Assembly (NCBI GenBank): GCA_019423835.1 | Contig: JAHZAR010000044.1 | Coordinates: 1 to 20,544 of the forward strand | Length of the DNA: 20,544 nucleotides | Source of the DNA: Clostridiales bacterium | GTDB lineage: Bacteria; Bacillota; Clostridia; Lachnospirales; Lachnospiraceae | Reading direction: 5' to 3' | In this document: in pieces, positions 12,683 through 20,419 of the stretch | Numbering within the stretch: position 1 is the stretch's first letter | Layout: each line of letters begins with the position of its first letter | Notes under the pieces: generated by a model | What the model saw: the letters and a program-made list of their open reading frames with translations, nothing else | What the model was told of the DNA's origin: nothing | Database searches by the model: none | Program-made: the position numbers and the translations under genes

Positions 12683-15439
12683 ATGAATCTTATAGAGAAA
12701 GTGTTCGGAACTCACAGCGACAGAGAGCTGAAGCTGATCTATCCCATTGTGGATAAAATCGTAGCTCTGAAGCCTGAGATGGAAAAGCTCACGGACGAGG
12801 AGCTGAAAGATAATACCAGGAAGTTTAAGGAGCGTCTGGCAAACGGGGAAACCCTTGATGATATTCTTCCTGAGGCATTTGCCACAGTCCGGGAAGCGGC
12901 AAGGCGCGTGCTGAAAATGGAGCATTATCCCGTACAGCTCATCGGCGGTATTGTACTTCACCAGGGACGTATTGCGGAGATGAAGACCGGTGAGGGAAAA
13001 ACGCTGGTGTCCACCTGTCCGGCTTATCTGAATGCGCTGACGGGAAAGGGAGTTTTCATCGTTACGGTCAACGATTACCTGGCAAAGCGTGATGCCGAGT
13101 GGATGGGAGAAGTTCACCGTTTCCTGGGACTGAGCGTAGGCGTGGTATTAAATTCCATGACGCCTCCGGAGAGAAAGGCGGCTTACGCCTGCGATATTAC
13201 CTATGTGACAAACAATGAGCTGGGCTTTGACTATCTGAGGGATAACATGGCCATCTACAAGGAGCAGATGGTTTTAAGAAATCTGGATTACGCCATCATC
13301 GACGAGGTGGACTCTGTCTTAATCGATGAGGCCAGAACACCGCTGATTATCTCCGGCCAGAGCGGAAAATCCACAAAGCTCTACGAGGTCTGCGACATTC
13401 TCGCAAAGCAGCTGGAACAGGGCGAGGCATCCGCCGAGTTCACAAAGCTGTCCGCCATTATGGGGGAGGAGATCGAGGAGACAGGAGATTTTGTTGTCAA
13501 TGAGAAGGATAAGGTTGTAAACCTGACTCTGGAAGGTGTCAAGAAGGTTGAGAAATACTTTAATATTGAAAACCTGGCAGATCCGGAGAACCTGGAGATC
13601 CAGCACAATATGATCATGGCGCTGAGAGCCAACTATCTGATGTTCCGCGACAAGGATTACGTGGTAAAGGACAATGAGGTTCTGATTGTAGATGAGTTTA
13701 CAGGACGTATTATGCCGGGCCGCCGCTACTCCGACGGACTCCACCAGGCGATTGAGGCCAAGGAGCATGTGGAGGTCAAGAGGGAGAGCCGGACTCTGGC
13801 AACGATCACCTTCCAGAACTTCTTCAACAAGTTTAAGAAGAAGGCAGGTATGACCGGTACGGCCCAGACCGAGGAGAAGGAGTTCCGAAACATTTATCAG
13901 ATGGATGTTATCGTGATTCCGACGAACCGTCCGGTAATCCGTATTGACAAGAACGACGCAGTTTACAAGACAAAGAAAGAGAAATTCCATGCAGTTGTGG
14001 AGGAAGTCTGTGCAGCCCATGAGAAGGGGCAGCCGGTCCTGGTGGGTACGATTACCATTGAAACCTCTGAGCTTCTGAGCAAGATGCTGAAAAAGCGAGG
14101 GGTTCCCCACAAGGTATTAAATGCCAAGTTCCATGAGCTGGAGGCTGAGATTGTGGCAGATGCCGGAATCCACGGCGCAGTGACCATTGCCACCAACATG
14201 GCCGGACGCGGTACGGATATTAAGCTGGACGACGTGTCCAAGGAGTTAGGCGGACTCAAGATTATCGGTACGGAGCGCCATGAGTCAAGGCGTATCGACA
14301 ACCAGCTGAGAGGCCGTGCCGGACGTCAGGGAGATCCGGGAGAGTCCCGCTTCTACATTTCCCTGGAGGACGATCTGATGCGTCTGTTCGGCTCCGAGAA
14401 GCTGATGAGCATGTTTAACGCTCTGGGAGTGCCGGAAAATGAGCAGATCGAGCACAAAATGCTTTCCAATGCCATTGAGAAGGCGCAGATGAAGATCGAG
14501 ACAAACAACTACGGAATCCGCGAAAACCTCTTAAAGTACGACGAGGTGATGAATGAACAGCGGGAGGTCATCTACGAGGAGCGCCGCCGTGTGCTGGACG
14601 GCGAGAATATGAGAAATGTGATCATGAAAATGATCACGGACATTGTGGAGAATGCAGTGGATCTGTCCATCTCCGATGACCAGAGCCCGGAGGAGTGGAA
14701 CCTGGCAGAGCTCAATTCCCTCCTGCTCTCCATTATCCCGCTTCCTCCGATCGTCCTGAAGGATGATCAGAAGAAGATGAAGAAGAACGAGTTAAAACAC
14801 ATGCTCAAAGAGGCGGCTACCAAGCTCTATGAGGCCAAGGAGGCTGAATTCCAGCAGGCAGAGCAGATCCGCGAGCTGGAGCGGGTGGTTCTTCTGAAGG
14901 TAATCGACAATAAGTGGATGGCTCACATTGACGATATGGATCAGCTCCGTGAGGGAATCGGCCTGCAGGCTTACGGCCAGAAGGATCCGCTGGTTGAGTA
15001 CAAGATGAGCGGCTACGAGATGTTCGACGCCATGACAGCGGCAATCCGTGAGGATACGGTGAGAATCCTCTATCACATCCGTGTGGAGCAGAAGGTGGAG
15101 AGAGAGCCGGCTGCCAGGGTGACGGGAACCAATAAGGATGCCGGTCCTCAGGCTCCCCAGAAGAGAGAAACAAAGAAGATTTATCCGAACGATCCGTGCC
15201 CCTGCGGCTCCGGCAAAAAGTTTAAGCAGTGCCATGGACGGGAGATGCTTGCAAACCTGCAGGCCCGCCAGGAGAGCGAGAAGGAAAAGAAGGCCCGCCG
15301 CGACGAGCGCCGCAGGGAGCATCAGGCGGAGAAAGAGGCCCAGAGGGCTGAGAGGCAGGCCAGAAAAGCCGAGCGGATGGCCCAGAAGGAGGCTGCAGGA
15401 GAAACGGCAGACAGCGGCAGCGAGAAGACTGACGAGTAA
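12683..15439 (+). CDS. secA: Preprotein translocase ATPase SecA
   Basis: This 918-residue motor protein drives Sec-dependent export through SecYEG. Residues show Walker A TGEGKT (102-107), the DEAD-like DEVD (207-210) with IDEARTPLIISGQ, the cross-linking domain, TGTAQTE, the second ATPase half with NMAGRGTDI and LRGRAGRQGDPGE, and the helical wing and scaffold. The SEC-C zinc motif carries Cys839, Cys841, Cys850 and His851 (CPCGSGKKFKQCHG). SEC-C motifs usually end the protein; here 63 more residues follow, rich in Lys, Arg, Glu and Ala (heptad-like, predicted helical or disordered). The protein is therefore longer than the roughly 840 residues of Bacillus SecA. The start ATG is supported by AGGAG eight bases upstream and the conserved N-terminus (EKVFGTHSDRELK). 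Confidence 0.97.
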   Translation: MNLIEKVFGTHSDRELKLIYPIVDKIVALKPEMEKLTDEELKDNTRKFKERLANGETLDDILPEAFATVREAARRVLKMEHYPVQLIGGIVLHQGRIAEMKTGEGKTLVSTCPAYLNALTGKGVFIVTVNDYLAKRDAEWMGEVHRFLGLSVGVVLNSMTPPERKAAYACDITYVTNNELGFDYLRDNMAIYKEQMVLRNLDYAIIDEVDSVLIDEARTPLIISGQSGKSTKLYEVCDILAKQLEQGEASAEFTKLSAIMGEEIEETGDFVVNEKDKVVNLTLEGVKKVEKYFNIENLADPENLEIQHNMIMALRANYLMFRDKDYVVKDNEVLIVDEFTGRIMPGRRYSDGLHQAIEAKEHVEVKRESRTLATITFQNFFNKFKKKAGMTGTAQTEEKEFRNIYQMDVIVIPTNRPVIRIDKNDAVYKTKKEKFHAVVEEVCAAHEKGQPVLVGTITIETSELLSKMLKKRGVPHKVLNAKFHELEAEIVADAGIHGAVTIATNMAGRGTDIKLDDVSKELGGLKIIGTERHESRRIDNQLRGRAGRQGDPGESRFYISLEDDLMRLFGSEKLMSMFNALGVPENEQIEHKMLSNAIEKAQMKIETNNYGIRENLLKYDEVMNEQREVIYEERRRVLDGENMRNVIMKMITDIVENAVDLSISDDQSPEEWNLAELNSLLLSIIPLPPIVLKDDQKKMKKNELKHMLKEAATKLYEAKEAEFQQAEQIRELERVVLLKVIDNKWMAHIDDMDQLREGIGLQAYGQKDPLVEYKMSGYEMFDAMTAAIREDTVRILYHIRVEQKVEREPAARVTGTNKDAGPQAPQKRETKKIYPNDPCPCGSGKKFKQCHGREMLANLQARQESEKEKKARRDERRREHQAEKEAQRAERQARKAERMAQKEAAGETADSGSEKTDE

Positions 15440-15451
15440 GAGATACAGGTG

Positions 15452-15507
15452 GGAAAAGGAGAAGATTTACTGTTCCAGAGAAGTCACAGTAAATCTTCTC
15501 CTTTTCC
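15452..15507. repeat. Large perfect hairpin, copy 1 of a conserved-loop repeat family
   Basis: Positions 15452-15473 and 15486-15507 are perfect inverted repeats of 22 bp around the 12-nt loop TCCAGAGAAGTC (minus strand GACTTCTCTGGA). The 5' arm is purine-rich and the 3' arm pyrimidine-rich. It lies 12 bp after the secA stop codon and could work as a terminator or 3'-end stabiliser, although no separate U-tract follows beyond the CTTTTCC at the end of the arm. The loop is shared with copies at 15545-15598 (opposite orientation) and 20420-20477 (same orientation). Confidence 0.9.
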
Positions 15508-15544
15508 TGGTTAGGGGGGAGCATGCAAAGCTGAAGCAGAGAGA

Positions 15545-15598
15545 GAAAGAGAGGGAGCTGACAGTGACTTTGCGGGAACTGTCAGCTCCCTCTCTTTC
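15545..15598. repeat. Large perfect hairpin, copy 2 (inverted) of the conserved-loop repeat family
   Basis: Positions 15545-15565 and 15578-15598 are perfect inverted repeats of 21 bp around the 12-nt loop GACTTTGCGGGA. This loop matches the minus-strand loops of the other two copies at 9-10 of 12 positions, so this copy is in opposite orientation. The stem sequence, with a GAGAGGGAGCTGACAGT arm, differs from copy 1 but keeps the purine/pyrimidine arm bias. It is 37 bp after copy 1 and upstream of the prfB promoter. Confidence 0.88.
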
Positions 15599-15627
15599 CC
15601 CGCCGTCTCTTCTCCTGCTCCCTGCCC

Positions 15628-15656
15628 TTGCTAAAATCCCTTCTATCATGTAGAAT
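15628..15656 (+). promoter_or_regulatory. Promoter for prfB
   Basis: TTGCTA (15628-15633) and TAGAAT (15651-15656) are separated by 17 bp. The -10 is one base and the -35 two bases from consensus. It lies after both secA-distal hairpins, so prfB seems to have its own transcript starting near 15663, about 43 nt before the start codon. Confidence 0.55.
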
Positions 15657-15705
15657 AGGAAACTGTAAGGCGCAAGCCGGAATAAATAAGAAAGTGGGTG
15701 AAGCT

Positions 15706-16828
15706 ATGGTTGAGTTAGATCAGTTTAAGTACATGCTGTCAACGTACGACGATACCCTGGTGGAAGTGAGGGATTCACTTTGACCTGGACGGCAAGGTGA
15801 AACGGATTGACGAGCTGGATAAATCAATGGAGGAGCCCGGCTTCTGGGATGATCCGGAGACGTCCACGAAGCTGATGCGCGAGGCCAAGAATCTGAAGGA
15901 CACGGTGGAAAACTACCGGAAGCTGGAACAGGAGTATGAGGACATTCAGGTGATGCTGGAAATGGGATATGAGGAGAATGATCCTTCGCTGATTCCCGAA
16001 ATCCAGGGGATGATGGATGACTTTGTGGCAAAGCTGGAAGCCATCCGAATCCAGACGCTTCTGTCCGGTGAGTATGACAATAACAATGCAATATTGAAGC
16101 TGAATGCAGGTGCAGGCGGAACAGAGGCCTGTGACTGGTGCAGCATGCTGTACCGGATGTATCAGCGATGGGCCGATAAAAAGGGCTTTACCACGTCTGT
16201 CATCGACTATCTGGACGGCGAGGAGGCGGGGATCAAGTCCATTACCCTCCAGATCAACGGGGAAAACGCCTATGGCTTTCTCAAGTCTGAGAGAGGCGTC
16301 CACAGGCTGGTGCGTATCTCCCCCTTTAATTCTGCCGGAAAAAGGCAGACCTCCTTTGTCTCCTGCGATGTAATGCCGGACATCAAGGAGGATCTGGATG
16401 TGGAGATCAACCCTGATGAGCTGAGGATCGATACCTACCGCTCCAGCGGCGCCGGCGGACAGCACATCAATAAGACCTCCTCCGCCATCCGTATTACCCA
16501 TCTTCCGACGGGAATTGTGGTGCAGTGTCAGAATGAGAGATCCCAGTTCCAGAACAAGGAAGTGGCCATGCAGATGCTGAAGACGAAGCTCTACATGATG
16601 AAGCAGGAGGAGCATGCGGAAAAACTTTCAGACATCCGCGGAGATGTGAAGGACATCAATTTTGGAAACCAGATCCGCTCCTACGTGATGCAGCCGTACA
16701 CGCTGGTCAAGGATCACAGGACAGGAGCGGAGAGCGGCAATGTGAACGCGGTGCTGGACGGAGACATTGACCTGTTTATCAGCGCATATTTAAAGTGGGT
16801 AAACCTGGACAGCAAAAAAAGTGATTGA
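15706..16828 (+). CDS. prfB: Peptide chain release factor 2 (programmed +1 frameshift)
   Basis: RF2 recognises UGA/UAA stop codons and hydrolyses peptidyl-tRNA. The short first frame starts at ATG 15706 (MVELDQFKYMLSTYDDTLVE) and meets in-frame TGA at 15781-15783. A +1 shift at CTT-TGA-C resumes with GAC at 15782 and runs to TGA 16826-16828, giving 373 residues. The stop-recognition motif SPF (205-207) and the catalytic GGQ in SSGAGGQHINKT (250-252) fall at the same positions as in E. coli RF2, which confirms the joined reading. A continuous second frame beginning at GTG 15797 is not a separate gene. The start has a modest RBS (GTGGGTG). Confidence 0.95.
15768..15784 (+). promoter_or_regulatory. 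prfB autoregulatory +1 frameshift site
   Basis: CTT (15778-15780), TGA (15781-15783) and C (15784) form the classical slippery CUU-UGA-C. An internal Shine-Dalgarno-like GAGGG (15768-15772) lies upstream, with five bases (ATTCA) before CTT. In the E. coli site the gap after AGGGGG is three bases. When RF2 is scarce the UGA is read slowly and ribosomes shift, restoring RF2. Confidence 0.92.
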
Positions 16829-16853
16829 TTGTGTCTGATAAATGTGATAATAT
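16825..16853 (+). promoter_or_regulatory. Possible promoter for the ACT protein-hom-lysC genes
   Basis: TTGATT (16825-16830) and TAATAT (16848-16853) are 17 bp apart, each matching four of six consensus bases. It overlaps the end of prfB. It would give a leader of about 140 nt carrying the hairpins at 16870-16938. Read-through from prfB is an alternative, since no terminator is seen. Confidence 0.35.
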
Positions 16854-16869
16854 CTTCCCTATGAACACA

Positions 16870-16938
16870 AATGTTTTTCTGACGCAAACATTCTGAGGCA
16901 GTTGATACAAAGGCGTCAGGGCGTCACCGCTCTGGCGC
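16870..16938 (+). other. Structured leader before the aspartate-family amino-acid genes
   Basis: Two hairpins can form. AATGTTT/AAACATT (16870-16876 with 16886-16892) is 7 bp. GCGTCAGGGCG/CGCTCTGGCGC (16913-16923 with 16928-16938) is 11 bp with two G-T wobbles and a TCAC loop. No U-tract follows either. The leader has no T-box or lysine-riboswitch hallmarks that I can recognise and is too short for either. A role in control is possible but unproven. Confidence 0.4.
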
Positions 16939-16997
16939 TGCTTCAGCTGCCCGGAGGCTTTGGGCCGGAAGGAGACAGAAGACACGAGGGGAGAGGA

Positions 16998-17441
16998 ATG
17001 GAAGAACAGACAAAGTATTTTGTGTTAAAGCAGAAGGCTGTGCCGGAGGTGCTTTTAAAAGTGGTTCAGGCAAAACGGCTCATAGAATCTGAGAGGGCTA
17101 TGACGGTTCAGGAGGCGACAGAGCGGGTCGGGATCAGCAGAAGCTCCTTCTACAAATATAAGGATGATATTTTTCCATTTTACGACAATGCAAAGGGCAG
17201 GACGATCACCCTGGTGCTCCAGATGGATGACGAGCGGGGGCTGCTTTCCGATATTCTGCATATTGTGGCAGTCTACAAGGCCAATATCCTGACGATCCAC
17301 CAGAGTATTCCGGTCAACAATGTGGCGTCGCTGACGCTGAGCGTGGAGGTGCGGCCGGATACCGGGAATATTTCCCGCATGGTGGAAGAGATGGAGGAAC
17401 AGAAGGGGATTCATCATGTAAAAATTATTGCCAGGGAGTGA
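16998..17441 (+). CDS. UPF0735 ACT-domain protein (PheB-like)
   Basis: This 147-residue protein has an N-terminal helix-turn-helix-like segment (about 35-62, TVQEATERVGISRSSFYKYK) and a C-terminal ACT domain (about 70-145, ITLVLQMDDERGLLSDILHI, then ANILTIHQSIPVNNVASLTL). This is the layout of the UPF0735/PheB family in Firmicutes, usually next to homoserine dehydrogenase. The family probably senses an amino acid and regulates the pathway; the ligand is not known. The frame is open from 16902, but the ATG at 16998 follows GGGGAGAGG and starts where family members start, so the longer version is rejected. The end lies 5 bp before the hom start. Confidence 0.88.
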   Translation: MEEQTKYFVLKQKAVPEVLLKVVQAKRLIESERAMTVQEATERVGISRSSFYKYKDDIFPFYDNAKGRTITLVLQMDDERGLLSDILHIVAVYKANILTIHQSIPVNNVASLTLSVEVRPDTGNISRMVEEMEEQKGIHHVKIIARE

Positions 17442-17446
17442 CAAAT

Positions 17447-18661
17447 ATGATATATGCAGCAGTAATGGGTTATGGAACCATTGGTTCAGGAGTTGTTGAG
17501 GTTCTTGACAGGAACAGAGACGTGATCTCGGCCAGGACAGGGGAGGAGATACGGGTCAAATATATTCTGGATCTCAGGGAATTTCCGGGAGATCCCAATG
17601 AGGATAAGCTGATACACGATTTTTCCGTGATTGAGAAGGATGAGGAGATAGGAATTGTGGTAGAGGCTATGGGCGGCGTGCGTCCTGCCTATGATTTTGC
17701 GAAGGCCTGTCTCCTTGCGGGAAAGCACGTGGTGACCTCCAATAAGGCTCTGGTGGCAGCCCACGGAACAGAGCTCCTCTCCATTGCCAGGGAGAAGAAT
17801 CTGAACTTTCTGTTTGAGGCCAGTGCAGGCGGAGGCATTCCGATTATCCGTCCGCTGACAGAGGCTCTTGCGGGAGAGAGAATCCTGGAGATCAGCGGTA
17901 TTTTAAACGGAACAACCAATTATATTCTCACGAAAATGGACAGAGAGGGTCAGACCTTTGAGGAGGCCCTGAGAAAGGCTCAGGAGCTGGGATACGCGGA
18001 GAGAAATCCGGAGGCCGATGTGGAAGGGTTTGACACCTGCCGCAAGATTGCCATTCTGACTGCCCTGGCTACGGGAAAGGAAATCCACTATGAAGATGTG
18101 TACACTGAGGGAATTACAGCAGTTACAGACACAGACTTTCAGTATGCATCAAAATTTCAGGCCTCGATCAAGCTGTTCGGAAGCAGCCGTATGGAAAACG
18201 GAAGGGTGACAGTCTTCGTTTGTCCCATGATGATTCCCCAGGAGAATCCCCTCTACTGTGTGAACGATGTGTACAACGCCGTGATGGTGAAGGGAAATAT
18301 GGTGGGAACGCTTATGTTCTATGGAAGCGGCGCCGGAAAACTGCCCACAGCCAGCGCAGTGGTGGCGGATATGATGGAGATCGCAGGCAATATGAACCGG
18401 AACATTCCCATGGGCTGGAGCGATGAGAGGCAGGAGCTTTCACCGGTTACAGAGGCCAGGTTCTCCTACTTCCTGAGAGTGGAGGGAAGGCTGGAGGAAA
18501 AGAGGGCTGAGATTGAGGCAGCCTTTGGCCCGTCCAGGTTTGCAGAGCTTCCGGGAATGGATGAGTTTGCAGTCCTCACAGGAGAAATGACGGAAGAACA
18601 TTACAGAAAGGTATCAGCAGCCTTCGGGGATATCCGCCAGAGGATCCGGGCCCAGATATAG
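17447..18661 (+). CDS. hom: Homoserine dehydrogenase
   Basis: This 404-residue enzyme reduces aspartate semialdehyde to homoserine, the branch to threonine and methionine. The N-terminal Rossmann motif is GYGTIGSGVVEV (about 8-19). Further markers are VTSNKALVAAHG, FEASAGGGIPIIRPL, LNGTTNYILTKM and ADVEGFDTCRKIAIL, which carry the catalytic Lys/Asp region. A GTG at 17438 would extend the protein by three residues, but the ATG at 17447 is eight bases after GGGAG (17434-17438), so it is preferred. The C-terminal region (about 345-404, FSYFLRVEGRLEEKRAEIEA) is ACT-like in position but short and lacks the usual PGVLA-type ligand loop. Feedback control may rest with the ACT protein encoded upstream. 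Confidence 0.95.
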   Translation: MIYAAVMGYGTIGSGVVEVLDRNRDVISARTGEEIRVKYILDLREFPGDPNEDKLIHDFSVIEKDEEIGIVVEAMGGVRPAYDFAKACLLAGKHVVTSNKALVAAHGTELLSIAREKNLNFLFEASAGGGIPIIRPLTEALAGERILEISGILNGTTNYILTKMDREGQTFEEALRKAQELGYAERNPEADVEGFDTCRKIAILTALATGKEIHYEDVYTEGITAVTDTDFQYASKFQASIKLFGSSRMENGRVTVFVCPMMIPQENPLYCVNDVYNAVMVKGNMVGTLMFYGSGAGKLPTASAVVADMMEIAGNMNRNIPMGWSDERQELSPVTEARFSYFLRVEGRLEEKRAEIEAAFGPSRFAELPGMDEFAVLTGEMTEEHYRKVSAAFGDIRQRIRAQI

Positions 18662-18739
18662 AAGGCGCAGGGAGAAGAAGGACTGTGAGAAGTTCGGATG
18701 GAACCGGTCGCTGTTTCGCGATACCAGGAAGGAAGAGGC

Positions 18740-19948
18740 ATGTTAGTCGTAAAGAAGTTCGGCGGCAGTTCAGTTGCTGACAGAGAGAGAATTTTGAATG
18801 TGGCCAGGCGCTGCATTGAGGATTATAATAAGGGAAATGACGTGGTAGTAGTTCTCTCCGCTATGGGAAAGACCACGGACGGGCTGATTGCAAAGGCTCA
18901 TGAGATTACGGAGAGCCCGTCCAGGCGGGAGCTGGATATGCTGCTTGCAACGGGAGAACAGGTTTCCGTGGCCCTCATGGCTATGGCCATCCAGTCTCTG
19001 GGCGTTCAGGCCATTTCCCTGAACGCGGCGCAGGTCCCCATGAAAACGACCTCCGCCTACGGGCAGGCGAAGCTGAAGAGAATTGACACGGAGCGAATTC
19101 AAAATGAGCTGGATGCCAGAAAGATTGTAATTATCACGGGATTTCAGGGAGTTAACAAGTTCGATGATCTGACGACTCTGGGAAGGGGAGGCTCAGACAC
19201 GACGGCTGTGGCTCTGGCGGCAGCCCTCCACGCAGATGCCTGCGAGATCTACACAGATGTGGACGGAGTTTACACGGCAGATCCGAGGATTGTGCCGAAT
19301 GCGAGAAAGCTCCCCGAGGTTTCCTACGATGAGATGCTGGAGTTTGCATCCCTGGGAGCCAAGGTTCTGCACAACCGTTCTGTGGAGATGGCAAAACGGT
19401 ATAATGTGCAGTTAGTTGTCCTCTCAAGCCTCACAAGGGCAGAGGGAACAGTTGTGAAGGAGAGTGCGAAGATGGAGAAAATGTTAGTCAGCGGCGTGGC
19501 AGCCGATAAGAACACGGCCAGAATTTCCGTGATAGGAGTGGCAGACGAGCCGGGAATCGCCTTCAAGGTGTTTAACCTTCTGGCCAGACATCACATCAAT
19601 GTGGATATTATCATCCAGTCCATTGGCCGTGACGGAAGGAAGGACATCTCCTTTACCGTGGCGAGAACCGATCTCCAGGAGGCAATGACCATATTAAATG
19701 ACAACAGGGAGTCCTTAACGGCCCAGTCCGTAGAGTGCGCCACAGGCGTTGCCAAGATCTCTATTATCGGAGCCGGCATGACCAGCAATCCCGGTGTGGC
19801 AGCCAGAATGTTCGAGGCCCTCTACAGTGCAAATATCAATATCCGTATGATTGCCACCTCTGAGATCCGGATTACGGTTCTCATCAACGAGGAGGATGCC
19901 AACCGGGCCATGAGAGTCGTTCACGATGCGTTCTCTCTGGCAGACTAG
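18740..19948 (+). CDS. lysC: Aspartate kinase
   Basis: This 402-residue aspartokinase catalyses the first step of lysine, threonine and methionine synthesis. The kinase domain (about 1-235) shows KKFGGSSVAD at the N-terminus, LATGEQVSVALMA, LGRGGSDTTAVALAAAL and EIYTDVDGVYTADPR. Two ACT domains follow (about 262-400, with ARISVIGVADEPGIAFKVFN and AKISIIGAGMTSNPGVAARM), as in feedback-inhibited LysC. The frame is open upstream to 18698, but the ATG at 18740 follows AGGAAGGAAGAGG and gives the family-standard MLVVKKFGG start. The gene follows hom by 78 bp, likely in the same operon. The internal alternative start that yields a beta subunit in Bacillus was not located. Confidence 0.95.
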   Translation: MLVVKKFGGSSVADRERILNVARRCIEDYNKGNDVVVVLSAMGKTTDGLIAKAHEITESPSRRELDMLLATGEQVSVALMAMAIQSLGVQAISLNAAQVPMKTTSAYGQAKLKRIDTERIQNELDARKIVIITGFQGVNKFDDLTTLGRGGSDTTAVALAAALHADACEIYTDVDGVYTADPRIVPNARKLPEVSYDEMLEFASLGAKVLHNRSVEMAKRYNVQLVVLSSLTRAEGTVVKESAKMEKMLVSGVAADKNTARISVIGVADEPGIAFKVFNLLARHHINVDIIIQSIGRDGRKDISFTVARTDLQEAMTILNDNRESLTAQSVECATGVAKISIIGAGMTSNPGVAARMFEALYSANINIRMIATSEIRITVLINEEDANRAMRVVHDAFSLAD

Positions 19949-19960
19949 AGGAGAAGTTTC

Positions 19961-20368
19961 ATGAATTTAGCGGCAGAGCTGCTGGTGAAGCTGGGGCAGG
20001 GAGAGATTCCCTGCCTGTTTCATATGATCACGGGGCTGTACTGCCCCGGATGCGGGGGGACCAGGGCAGCTCTCTCCCTCCTCCATGGTCAGCTGGTAAA
20101 AAGTCTTCTCTACAACCCGATTCCGGCCTATCTTCTGATTGGCGGCCTGTGGTGCATGGCGTCAGTATTGTTAAAGGCCTCCGGAAAGACTGCAGAAAAA
20201 GACAGGGCACAACCCTCAGGAGAAAGTGCCCTTCCGCGCCCGGTTCTCTGCTTCCTGTGGGGCCTACTGGCAGTGACTGTTGCCGGTTTTCTGATTAAAA
20301 ACCTGCTTCTCGTCAGGGGACTTGACCTCCACTCGATCGCCGCAGGCTGGACAGGGAGCGCCCGGTAA
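19961..20368 (+). CDS. DUF2752 small membrane protein
   Basis: This 135-residue protein contains the DUF2752 signature CLFHMITGLYCPGCGGTRA (about 18-36), where two Cys-containing turns (YCPGCGGTRA) precede a hydrophobic segment. Two more hydrophobic segments follow (about 50-70 and 90-110). The function of the family is unknown, and members are common as short integral membrane proteins in Clostridia and Bacteroidetes. The ATG at 19961 follows GAGGAGAAG and starts 12 bp after the lysC stop codon, so it is probably co-transcribed with lysC. The C-terminus (GWTGSAR) is short and polar. Confidence 0.82.
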   Translation: MNLAAELLVKLGQGEIPCLFHMITGLYCPGCGGTRAALSLLHGQLVKSLLYNPIPAYLLIGGLWCMASVLLKASGKTAEKDRAQPSGESALPRPVLCFLWGLLAVTVAGFLIKNLLLVRGLDLHSIAAGWTGSAR

Positions 20369-20419
20369 AACTGTGTCTCTTTTATTCCGCTTATGCAGCT
20401 GCTTATCTGGAAACACGGC

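Noticed and set aside
15222..15653. Small frames on both strands over the secA-prfB gap
   Set aside because: They arise from the inverted-repeat hairpins (CDFSGT-type peptides) and the secA tail in other frames; no RBS-supported start.
16902..16997. N-terminal extension of the ACT-domain protein
   Set aside because: The extension covers the leader hairpins, has no RBS, and the ATG at 16998 has a good one and matches the family start.
18698..18739. N-terminal extension of aspartokinase
   Set aside because: No RBS before 18698; the ATG at 18740 gives the standard MLVVKKFGGSS start.
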